DNA of 64,000 bases from Himantopus leucocephalus (lineage: Eukaryota > Chordata > Aves > Charadriiformes > Recurvirostridae). The stretch lies in the NCBI GenBank assembly GCA_003993805.1, contig RSEF01000006.1, positions 24,319,300-24,383,299 of the forward strand, in the 5' to 3' direction. The position numbers and the translations under genes are program-made. Shown here piece by piece: positions 13,375 to 24,064 of the stretch (position 1 is its first letter; every line of letters starts with the position of its first letter). The notes beneath the pieces were generated by a model. That model did not search any database. It saw nothing but the letters and a program-made list of their open reading frames with translations, and was not told the DNA's origin.

Positions 13375-13604
13375 ATCCTGCCTTTGACAATGGGCTAATC
13401 TAAAGCCATTATTTCCAAGCTGAAAAAAACAAGACCCTTGCTTGTTTCCAACTTAAAGCTCTGAGATGAACCACAAGCGTTGGCTAAGGATGCTCTGGTG
13501 TGACTGCTCAGCAGCAGCTGCCAGCAGCAGCATTGCGCTGGGTGCGTACGTAACCCCTGGGACTGACGGACTGTGCGGGACTGCTCGGCTTGGGCCTGCC
13601 AGCG

Positions 13605-13626
13605 CTGAGCACCAGAGGGTGCTCAG
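13605..13626. promoter_or_regulatory. Perfect 9-bp inverted repeat overlapping a CTCF-like core
   Basis: The sequence ctgagcacc-AGAG-ggtgctcag has 9-bp arms that pair perfectly around a 4-nt loop. The central CACCAGAGGGTGCTC is close to the usual CTCF core (CCACCAGAGGGCGC type), with T for C at one position. It lies in a short, locally GC- and CpG-richer patch (about 13500-13650) inside an otherwise AT-leaning intron. Binding is an inference from motif similarity only. Confidence 0.35.
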
Positions 13627-14970
13627 ACATGCAGGTTAGCTCGGCGTGTTCTGGAGTTCGTTCCCTATCGATTCTTAAACCCACTTGTGAGGGCTACCAC
13701 TGGTAGAATAACAACTCCATTGAATTGTTCACTGAGTGTGTTTAATGGTAATGACCTCTGACATGCTGTCACTCCTAATCAGTCTGAGCTCCGATCACAG
13801 GCTAGTCTAGTACAAGACAGTCAACTTTTTGTTTTTTTTAAAAAGCTACAAAACCCAAAGAGAAACTCATAAATGAATTTTATTGGTACTTTAAAATCCT
13901 AACGTAATTTTGCCAAGATTAAGGATCAAATTGTTACTAATACTGCTGTAAAAAAACTTTCAAGCTTTATGCACGTAAACTATTTGAAGAATTAGTTCAT
14001 CACATTTTTCAGGTGGTAGCCTGAAAAAATTATGATGCTGAAAAACTGAAAGTAAGTGGATTTTAGATGAGAATTCTGGCTTGATTCTAGGTCTTTTCTA
14101 GTGACCTGTAATCACTTCACTCCCCATTGAAGGAGCAAAGTTAGTAGACCCTTCTTGTCATTTCATGTGTTTCTTTTGTGCTTTTCTTGTTATATAGGAA
14201 CTCTTGCACAGCACAACAGTTCCTGAAATATCACAGTGGGTTGAGCAGAGCTTGGTTACTCAAAGTTTATCTGCTACCACTGTTTGTTTTTTCACTTGAC
14301 CTTACAGTATTCTGGTATGGAAAGTTTATTTGCTAGGAGCAACAGATTTTGACGTGAACAAATTCTGGCATTAGCTGGCACCTGAACAGAGGAACCACAT
14401 GGATTGAAAGGGAAGGACATCACTTCCAGGCCATTGTGACCAGCAACATATTAACAGAAGAATAAAAAAAGAAAGAAAGAAGCACTCCTATCTCAGGGTG
14501 CATTCTTTCATCTTTTCATGATGCTCTACCCATGCCTCCAGTATTTTTATTAACATTTACATTTTTTCTCTAGTCATGTAACCAGTGTTTCATTTCTTTT
14601 ACATTATCTAATTTCTTCTTGAGACAGTGGTGTTAGTTTTCAGTTATTGCTCTTTATTTACTAGCTGATTCATCTTGGTGTGCTTCTGTGACAGAGCCGT
14701 AGCAAATTTCATTCTGCTATAATTTTCCTTCATTCTTTCTCATTCATGCAGCGGTGTAATTAAATGTTGTCTCTGCCACTGGCCCCAATCCAGAGAGCAA
14801 ATCTGTTAGCTGAGTGGCGTCGTATGGACCAGTTCCACTAACACAGCAGCATGGTGCAGCAAGTCAGGTGCATCCCGGGTCACCTTCCTTCTTTCTGCCA
14901 GTAACTTCCATTTCGGTCACTGCTGCCTGGGAAGGGACTCTGACAATGTCAAGCTTGTTTTCTCTTTAAT

Positions 14971-15034
14971 NTTTTTTTTTTTTTTTTCCGTTTTTTTTTG
15001 GGGGGGTTTATTTTTTTGCTTTTTTTTTTTTTTG
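14971..15034. repeat. Poly-T / poly-G homopolymer tract with an ambiguous base
   Basis: Base 14971 is N. It is followed by long T runs interrupted by CCG, a run of seven G and GC. Such tracts are error-prone in sequencing, so the exact length here should not be trusted. Confidence 0.9.
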
Positions 15035-17049
15035 TGGTGACTTAAGGTTTCTAGAGCTGATGCTGATTTTGAGCAAAGCTGTTTGTATGGCAAAGAAATG
15101 CCTCTATCTGAGATGCCATAGCCACGGCTTGCTTTCTTCGATGCACTTGAAAGCCATGCTACAGGGATCGCTTTCTCTCTAAAATTTCATCTCATAGTAA
15201 GAAATGCTTTTTGCATTGGGGTGGAGATGAACTTGAAGGGATATATTCCCAGGATGGCAGCCTTGCTTAACTGACTTTCTTAGCTTCTTTCCAGTGTCTA
15301 CAATTGTATCGGCCACTTTCATCTCCTTTCCTCATGTCACAAAGTCAACAGGTTGGCTTTTTAAGAGGGAACTTGCAAAAGGATCCACTTCTGTATTTCA
15401 GCCGCTCTGTAAGGATTGCTGCAGAGGTGAGGCATCTCTTCAAGGGAGGATTGTTTGCTGGGCAGAAAGGAAACTCTTCTGCAGAACAGCCGCTGTTTGG
15501 CAGTCTATTCCAAAGTTCAGCAAGTATCTTAGTTCATGTGATTCTCATAAGGTGAACATCTCACTGCAGAGTTTACACACTTGTGAACCTTTATCTGGAA
15601 ACGTTTCCTCTTTGAGAACTGAATGTTTTGGAAAGTTAGCCAGGATCTGTAGGCTACTTAGCAAGGTTTGCTGAGAAGTGTTACCTCCATTACAGAGGTA
15701 TTGCAACCCAGATTTCATCTACTCTGTATCAAATGCAACTGCCCTGTGAATAGTGGAATTCCTATCTGCGGATCTCATTTACTGGATTCATGGTGCAGAT
15801 TGTGGGCTTACAAGATAGAGTTAATTCAGCTGCTAGCAATTTTTTCTTGAAAACTGTGTATTCAGCTTTGGATATACAATGTTTGGCATATATTTTCACC
15901 TTCGGTTCTAGTGAATTCAGGGTCTGGAGCTTTGGGAGAACAGTCAGTAGAGGAGAAAAGCGAGAGAGACTTCTCAGTGAGATTGTGGTCTCCTGTTTGA
16001 TATATGTGAGTGACTTTGCACTGCCTGGTCTGAAGAAGCGTAGCACCAGGCAAGAAATTCTTGTTTTGCTTGCCAAATACCTTTCTCTGTAGGAACATAA
16101 AAACAGTGGAGAATATATGTTAGCATTGGGAGTGGTTTTGGTTTATTTCAGAAGTGGATATAATATTTATGGTCAGAAGTTATTTTCCTGACTCATTTGC
16201 AGATATTTTGGTCTTTAATCCCCTTGCTGGGCACAGGCAAGTTATGTATGAGCTCGGTAATTCATTAAAGCATCTGCTGCTAAAGCTAGGATGCAGTCTT
16301 GTAAACATCTCAGGGTTTTTGTTGCAGCACAAAATCCAAAAAGGTCTGCCGTTTTCTCGCTTTGAATGGTCGTATTGTTTCATCCTGTTTACGAGAACAA
16401 TCTTAATTATTTCTCTGGTACTGTGGCTGGCCTGAGTTCAATTCCTAATTGATAGATTTCAACCTTACAGTCGACATCTTTGTTGGTGGCTCTAATGCAG
16501 CCAGGAAGGAAGACATGAATAGTCTCTGCTACCAGATTCTCTTGGCCCCAAGAACTGGCCCTACTGGAAGATGATTGAAACACAGTTTGAACCAGCTGTT
16601 TATAGCTTGTCAAAACTTTGCCCATGCTGTTCTTATTCTTTCGGTAAATATAAGGGACTCTGATCTCCACTGGTCTCAAATGTAGCTTTCAAGATTTGTT
16701 TTAATGGAAAGAGAACACTAAGCGGCTTTCTTCATAACCCAAACAATGTAAAAATCATTGTGAGGTTAAATAACACCTTTATCCCGTGAAAAATGATGTA
16801 GTATAATGCTGTTTTGCTTTCTGTTTAAAAGAAATCTGTTGCTCACAGCAGCAGCCAGAATTATTATTCCTTCTGAAAGTCTGGGCTGTGGGATGTGTAC
16901 TTACCAAAAAAAAAAAGCTTTTCAAAATCCAGTAACATGTATTTCTTATTAACTTATTCTAGTGGGGGGCCTAAAATTTGCTTTTGCTCTAGAAATGTAA
17001 ATGCCCTATTCTCTTAATTCTTCCTTCAGGACTAAATTGACAAAGTACC

Positions 17050-17077
17050 TGCTCATTAAGTACATCTGCTCATTAAG
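17050..17077. repeat. Short direct repeat (17-bp period)
   Basis: The 11-mer tgctcattaag occurs at 17050-17060 and again at 17067-17077, separated by tacatc. A local slippage duplication is the simplest reading. Confidence 0.7.
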
Positions 17078-18720
17078 GTAATGAAGTACCTACCTTATCT
17101 TGAATGGAAAGCAAGGATAATACATTGTTAGCATGACTGCAGAACTGCAGTCTGTTTGAAGATTGCACCAGAATTTGGAGCTCAGTTCCCAAGGAACTGC
17201 GAGAGGAGGGCATCTTGTTTCTAAGACTTTGTTCATTAAAAGAAATGTGCATACTAGCTTTCAGACTCAAGGTGCTTGGGTTTTGGGAGCTCTTCCCACT
17301 AAAGGCAGAGAAGGTTGTTTCACTCTGCCAGCACAGGGGTAGCTTCACAACTGTCAGTAAATACCCGTTGGTATAGCCAAGACTAAGGTGAAAGAAAAAT
17401 GCTGCCTGGAGAAAAAAAGGGAGCTCAAGTGAGTTGTGATTTTATTTTTTTTTTTCCTTCCAAAATGTGAAAATATTTTGGGCTCTAGTATCTCTGTGTT
17501 TAATTAGAGACTATAAGATACATCAGAGGTTCAGGTGGTCTGAATTAAATTGACTGGGAATCCCGGAATGCAACCTTTTATTATTACCTTTTTTAGCTTT
17601 TAATATTTTTTTCTTAACTCTTGTAGGTAGAAGAGTAATTCAGAAAGTGATGGCATAACGCTTCTGAGGTAGCAATTTCTTCCTTAGCTTTGAGGTCAGA
17701 TTTCTGTTGCCTGTCTCAAGGGGTGCTAACCGTAAATGTTCAGCAGTCAGAAATGCCCGTGTGCTTGGCTGCTTCTCAGCTACCAAAGCCAATGGGATTA
17801 AGGTAACAGTGATCTTATGAAGAATTCATCTGTCCTGGGTATCGGATTCTGATATCTCATGCTGATAAGGGTTTAGTTGAAGGATGTTAATCTGGCAAAA
17901 CTGCCCCCGTGTGCTTCCTCAGCCTGTGCTGCTGCAATCACCTGAAGTAGCTGTAAACTGGTGGCGTTGGTGAGCAGGAGGATTCACCTGCCATTCATTC
18001 CTCCGTCTATTCTGTGGGGAGCAGCCTGCGTTGTGCAGCTGCGCGTAAAGGAGGAGACTGGGGACCTGACCCAGGATAAAACTATCTAGGCAGGAAAAAT
18101 AGAACAAAACAATGTGGTTTAGCCTGGGTCGGTTCTCGAGCCTGGTTCATTGCATACAGATATGTGAGTGGTTGTGTCAGCCCTGTAGAAGGTGTGCGTA
18201 CACCTTGGGGACAACAGGACAGTCTCTTTTAGCAGCATTGCCCTGTTACACCAGTTTTAGGCTAATATGCTGCAAGTGTTTTTTAAGTTTATGTCCACTG
18301 TCATCTGTTCACTGATGTGACTCTTTGCAGGGCTCTAAGCACACATTCTTTTGTTTCTGCTGGTATAGTGCAGGGTGGTGTTTGCAAACCGTTCTTGCTG
18401 TTAAGAGAAATATCAACATAACCAATGCCTGAAGTTTCAGCTTGGGTCCTGGGCTTGAGACAATACTGCCGTGAGCCCAAAAAGTGAGAACTCAGGTGCT
18501 ACTCGGAAGGGAGTCTTGAGTAGAAGATTGCTGATGCATTGAAGGCATCTCGCTGTAGCGGGCTCCTGTTTGATGGGAGATAAAAACATAGTTTCAAATA
18601 TGCCTTATTTTGAGGATGGTCGAACATGGAATGACCTTAAAAGCTCCCTGGCAATCCTTTTGCCTGACTTTGCTAGGAGACTTTGAAAGCCCAAAAGCTT
18701 TTTCATGTTGCTGCTTTAGT

Positions 18721-18777
18721 GATTAATTAGGTCATCACTTTGTGTGTTAATTACAGTGACATTTTTCTTCTCATTAG
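18721..18777 (+). repeat. AT-rich element, copy A of a diverged pair
   Basis: The sequence gattaattaggtcat...ttgtgtgttaattacagtga...cttctcatta aligns by eye with 22314-22380 (gattagctaggccat...ttgtatgttaattacaatgg...cttcttcaattta). Both copies are in the same orientation. The shared block is about 55 bases with a 3-4 base gap. The pair may be two copies of an old interspersed repeat or related regulatory elements. Copy A also provides the acceptor of the candidate cryptic exon at 18778. Confidence 0.45.
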
Positions 18778-18936
18778 TTGGATTATGGAAAGTTTTTTGA
18801 GTCTGTGTGGGATGGGAAGTAATGCAACCTTTGTGGCCAAGGGAAAGATGATTTCAAACTTCAGAACACTGAATTTCAATGATGGCTTTGGGTACTGTGG
18901 AAAAAATGCTTCTATCCACTGTAGAAAATGTAGCTG
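18778..18936 (+). other. Candidate cryptic or poison exon (159 nt)
   Basis: The acceptor catttttcttctcattag ends at 18777 and a near-perfect donor CTG|gtaagt starts at 18937. The 159 nt are open in the frame that ARMH3 would enter after the exon at 8408-8483 (AG|T, then WIMESFLSLCGMGSN...). Splicing onward to the exon at 42959 would make TG|A, a stop exactly at the junction. No similarity to known ARMH3 sequence is seen, so it is not part of the normal protein. It could be a rarely used poison exon or a chance pseudo-exon, and transcript data would be needed to tell. Confidence 0.2.
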
Positions 18937-18974
18937 GTAAGTGCTTTGAGGGTAGGATAAATGCCTTTTATTCT

Positions 18975-19016
18975 AAAAAAAAAAACAAAAAAACCCAACA
19001 ACCCAACAAAAACAAC
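18975..19016. repeat. A-rich low-complexity tract (AAAC/CCAACA)
   Basis: A run of 11 A is followed by caaaaaaacccaacaaccca and further A/C units. This is simple low-complexity sequence, and no adjoining retroposed element was identified. Confidence 0.8.
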
Positions 19017-19649
19017 TCGTGATGTTGCCCACACTTTGGATGAGGAATTTTAAACCGGATCCTTCTTCCAGAAGGTTGAGTATTGTGTTAATTAATGTAA
19101 AGCTCTTGCTGCTGACAGAGGGGCGTGAATATGATATACTTTATATAGTGTCTGAAAAGGCTTAACAGGGAGCCTCTTAAGCAGGGCAGTGTACATGAAC
19201 AAAGGCCAATTGCTTTTACTTACAGTTTTTAAATAATTATTTCATGTCCTCCTTATAATTTTGCAGCACTGTTTGCTGTGGAATCTGAGCTCAACATTAA
19301 CTTTTTATGGACATTTGAGATGAGCTTGTCTGAGACAGACATTCCCTTCTAAACTCAGAAAGCAATACGTCTGCCATATGTTGTTCTTGATTTCTTTGTT
19401 CATTAGCATTTGAAACTGTGGTTGCTTTGAGGCTAGCCCATGTGTGATCTCTTGAGCCTTGCTGAAGGAGCAGGCTGTGCAATTCTCACTGGGTAGCACC
19501 AATTTTTTTGTCCTTGTTTGGTGGCTTCCCCTCTTAGCATAAACTTCTGTCAGAAATGAAGAAGCTGCAACACGAGACTGCTCCAAGATCTTACGTTTGG
19601 CTGGGAAATAAAATAAGTCAGATCGCAGTAAGGGAGGTTCTTCCCAATT

Positions 19650-19850
19650 TTCTTTTTTTTTTTTTTTTCAACATGAGTGATCCAGGACTGGAACAGATTG
19701 CTCAGGGAGGTTCTGCAATCTCCATCCCTGAAGTTATTCAAATATTGCCTGGCAAAGCTGTGAGCAAACTGGCCTAACTGGCCCTGTGCTGAGCAGAAAG
19801 TTGGACCACAACCTCCAGAGGGCCTTTCCAACCAAACCCATTTGAGTTTA
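19650..19850 (+). mobile_element. CR1 LINE 3' end fragment
   Basis: Landmarks of the avian CR1 3' region appear in order. They are a T-rich stretch then catgagtga, ggaacagattgctcagggag, catccctgaagttattcaa, gtgagcaaactggcctaa, and ccagagggcctttccaacc. This follows the familiar order of the family (ends with 'lggaacaggttgcccagggag ... ccttccaacc'-type DNA). It ends without clear tail repeats. The copy is 5'-truncated, as is usual for CR1, and diverged. It supports an avian or sauropsid source. The 73-codon frame crossing it is not a gene. Confidence 0.85.
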
Positions 19851-22313
19851 GAGAGCAGTCTCGTCACTGCATGGTCAAACGGTAAAAGAAGCAAGAAAGC
19901 TTGTTTTGTTTGAGTGCACTGTGCTATACGTTAGCTCTGGGTCCAGCTGGTGAAGATGTGACGTAGAGCGCTTACTTAAATCTGTGGGAGTGTGTGGTGC
20001 TTGGCATCTATTTTCTTTCTCTGAAAGATCAGTAATGGGTGAAAACTTGGAGGACTCACAGTATGTGTTGCTGCAGATGCCCGGTATTGTCTGCTGTCTG
20101 TGAACTTACCAGTAAATTGGATCCTGCTGATGAGATCCAACTATGCAACTCAGTCATTTGTGAGAGGAAACTACTCTCAGTATGATTAATGCTGTGGTTG
20201 ATGATGGGGATGGAAAGCGCTTCTTTGAATAATGCCTATAATGGTATATTCCCCCGTGTGTATGTTTAAAGGAAGAGTCTATGGTTATATGAAATTGAAG
20301 GCCTTTAAGAGGCAGTTAATGACAAGTGAAAATGATATCTAGGGTAGATTAATTGTTAAATGAATTGTGCCTGCACTTGCTATCTTTCTAATGTGGTATC
20401 GGTCTAATTGTAAGTATGATGTTATATAGCAGGAAGGCATCAGGAAACAATACTGTGTACTTAGGTTCAGGTCAGAGGACTTTAAAGGCTTAGCCGTCAG
20501 ATTTTCTCAAGTGTAGCCATCTTCTTGCTGTAGGGGTTTTTTTTCCCCCTCCTGAGTACCAAAATCTGTATTTTGATTAATTTTGCTCTTATAAGTTTTT
20601 CCCCCATGCTTTTCTTGACAGTGCAGTAAAGCAGTATTTACTCATAATCAGTTTAATATGAGCTTTGTTTTAACAGTTTTTGGAATGAGACAATACCCAC
20701 TGAACTTAGTCTGGAACACAGCTCATGGATTATTTCTTTTTTTCATTGCACTTTCTCTCCAGGACTATTTATTTAATTTTGATTTGGCATGGGGCTAATT
20801 TACATTCATGCTTTCAACCTGAGTGGAGCATAAGGGAAATTATCAGGATGGAAGAGGACTGAAAGCAGCCAGGCATAGGTCTCATCCCGTCATTACTCTG
20901 AAGAAATCTGTCTTTTGAATTGATTCTGAGTGACAGTGGGGTGGGAAGGCACTGGCAGAAGCTGTATTTCTCTAGCAAGCTTTTTTCACACATAGTCCAT
21001 AGCCTCACTTGAGTTGGGGGAATTTTGTGTGGTTTCTAGATGAAGTGAAATGTTGCTATGTATCTTTTGGTAAAGTTTAGTGGTCCCTGTTAAGACTTTG
21101 ATGCACTGAATGGTACTTGGGGCCCTTTTTTCTGTTTGATAACACTTTTTTATTTTTTAAAGCATTTGCTCTGTTTGGAGGGGACTCGGTGTGCGCCCAA
21201 GGACATGAGAGGATGTGAGCTTTGATTGCTTTCAGCCTGCTAATCTTCATGATCCAAACGGTGCACTCAAGCAGAAGAACAATAATGCCCTCTACACAGC
21301 AAGATAGGAAAACACTCAACAGAAAGCCTTTCCTGGGAAAAGAGGAGGCCTTGAAATGCATCTTCTAGAAAGATAAATGTGGATGGGGACAGGTGCAGAC
21401 AAAACCAACAGGAATCATCGTTTCCTTCCAAAGAATGCTTGCTGTGTGCTTTGCCCAGTCCAGCAAAGTGAAAACTAGTGGTTACTAATGTAGTGGGGAA
21501 CATGAGCGAGGTGGAACAGCTTCTGAAGCTAAAGGGAAATTTGTAACGTGAACAAATGGGCAGGGAGTATCATGAATAAACAAAAGTTGGAAGTGAAAGG
21601 ATTGCTGACGTTAGAGACACTGAGGCTCTAGGACAGTTTTGTGATCAGCAAGAAAAACACAATCTAAACTGATCTAGTTCCATTTAAAACTAGTCAGGGA
21701 AGGATTATCTTGTAGCTGAGAATATGAAAGGATGGAGAGAGCCAGAGTCCCAGACTTGCACCAGGAGGAGCGCAGGGAAGAGATGCCTGCTGAGATTCTC
21801 GGTGAGCAAGGGCTAGGTTTTATTTCTTTTCTTTTTTTTAATTCCCTCTGCCCCCATCAGCAATGTTATCAGCTCCAGGGCGTTATGGAGGTGGGTCAGA
21901 TCAAGTTGGTCAGCGGATTAGGACATGAATCAAAGAGTCTGGTAAATACCGTTGTAGCGTTTCTGAAGTATAAGGCTTGTAAAAACTTGTAGCTGCTTTT
22001 TCTAAGTTATTTGCTTCCTGCATCAATGATTCAGAACCTATTAGTGTTAATAGGCTAGCTGGTTCAGAAAGACTGATGCCACTCCCTCCTGTCAGTCAGG
22101 GATCACTTCTCTGCTAAAGGAAGACAGTAAATGTCTTCTGCTAAGTTCAGGGGCTGGCTAACAAATTGCAGTTTAGAATACATTACAGATGATGAATGTG
22201 ATCTCCTTAAAGGGAAATCTATTCGTTTGACTTAGTGCTCTTACGATTAATTGCTTGCCAGATTAAATTGCTCCATAAAACGCATGCTACTTTATTCGAT
22301 CTCTTCATGATGA

Positions 22314-22380
22314 GATTAGCTAGGCCATGCTGGTTCTTTGTATGTTAATTACAATGGTATTTTCTTCTTCAATTTAATTA
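22314..22380 (+). repeat. AT-rich element, copy B of a diverged pair
   Basis: This is the partner of 18721-18777. The strongest shared block is ttgtatgttaattacaatgg compared with ttgtgtgttaattacagtga. The surrounding 22200-22450 is AT-rich with several TAATTA-type homeodomain-like cores, which could indicate a regulatory element, but no conservation data are available here. Confidence 0.4.
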
Positions 22381-23539
22381 TTAAATTGTTTAGCACAGCA
22401 TGCTTTCTCCTAGCCTCAGGAAAGATGTCGGTATTTTTCTTTTGACCACCGTTTTATAATCTTACTACCCTTTTTCCAGAAGTATTCCGGGTTTCCTTTA
22501 TAGAAGTATCACTGTAGAGAATACATGCTGAGATTTTTCTGTGTTTTCTTTGGTGTGCTGCTGAAACACAGGAATGGTACGAACCGTGCACAGGTTCACC
22601 ACGCGACAGTCCAGAGTGAGGAATGAGGGACCTCTGAACTGAAGCTATGGAGGCAAATTTCCAGACTTGCCACCCACACAGGAATTTATCTGGGTACTGT
22701 AGCTTGGCTTTCTGCTTCTGTTGAAAAGTATAAAGCTCACCGAGTGGGCAGGGTGTTTGCTTTTTCTCTCACCTGAAAAATCAATGCTCCAGCAGTTCAG
22801 TATTCTCTATGCTGCTGAAGTTTCAGGGCAGATTTGGAGGGAAGAACCAGGTGGGTTTTCCTTGTTCTTGGAGGCCTTCTCTATACTTGCTGACCATGCC
22901 CAAGACTTTTTCTGAAAACCTACAAAATGGAAACGCAAGAAACTGGACAGCACCAGAATTGTGGTAACAGCCTAAAATTATTGAAGGAGGCCAGCAGTAA
23001 ACCGTTTAAGAAAAAATTAAGAAAAAGCTATTTTAAGTTCTCAGTATGAAACTTGCCCCAGCCTTTAGGACATTAATTCATTCTCCCTTCATCAGAGTCA
23101 GGGACCCGACTACATGTGCAACTACCCCCTACACTCATACGCAAAATAACCCCAGTCCTTTTACAGCACTAGGCCTGGGATTTGCATATATCCTAATGTT
23201 CCCACAGCAACATTGCAGTAGCTCTATTGTAAAGTTGTTGGTTTTCTTTATTTTCTTTCTTTTTTTAATGTTTATGCTGCTATACCGCTCTAGATGAAAT
23301 ATTTAAAATATACCAAACTAAACCGTTAGTTGTGGTGTTTAAAATCATTCAAGTTTCTGGGTCTAAAGTGGAGCTTCTCTTTTACACAGCCATAATAGCT
23401 ATTTTTTTTATTTGCTATTCAACTTAACCCCTCTCCCTCAGTAAATAGTGTATTATCTTCTGTTGGAATTGACTCCCAAAGGCAAAGCAAGTTTTTGTAT
23501 TAATTAACCTGGTCTTTCATTTACTGTGTATCCAGAGCT

Positions 23540-24064
23540 TAGAAAATCCAAAAAGTTGTAGCAGAACTAGGAAAGTTTCAGAAAGAGGCAGCAAGAATGA
23601 CTGAAGGTATGGAACCAGATGTGTTATGAAAAACATTTATATACATGACAAGTCTTCAGGCTGGAAGAGAGATGGCAGAGAATATACAAGAGTTTGTTTA
23701 AAAAAAATAAAATAAAATGTCATAGAGAAGATGAAGAGGAGCTACAAGAAGAAGGGTGCACCAGAAGATCAGATAAACTTAAAGCAAAGAGATACTGCTT
23801 CATGCAAAAGTTAAGCTGCAGAACACATGAAAGATTATGTGAATATAAAGCAATGATTATACAAATTAATGGAAGAAAATTCTGTCATGGGTTACTGAAC
23901 ATAGAGATATCACCTCACTGCATGTGGCTGGAAATGAGTTCTTTCTGGGGCAGTAACATTTTATTCTTGTCTGCTTTTATACTGTTACCTGAGCTCCCAT
24001 TTTTAGCCACTTTCGAAGTTGGGACACTGAGCTGGGACTCAGTACGGCAATTTTTAATGTTGAC
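23540..24064 (+). mobile_element. Old CR1-type LINE 3' fragment (subfamily 1)
   Basis: The segment follows, in order, a CR1-like subfamily consensus common in reptiles. The landmarks are 'aactaggaaagtttcagaaa', 'gcaagaatgactgaaggtat', 'ttcaggctggaagagagatg', 'gatactgcttcatgcaaaag', 'aaattaatggaagaaaattc', 'gtcatgggttactgaacata', and near the end 'agccactttcgaagttggga', 'actgagctgggactcagtac' and 'ggcaatttttaatgtt'. Only the 3' part of the LINE is present and it is heavily diverged, so the 124-codon frame at 23694-24068 is repeat-derived and not a gene. The match is by eye against remembered consensus; RepeatMasker would confirm it. Confidence 0.75.

Noticed and set aside
16407..16679. Possible tRNA-derived SINE (gagttcaattcc resembles a B box)
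   Set aside because: No convincing A box at the right distance, no A-tail and no target duplication.
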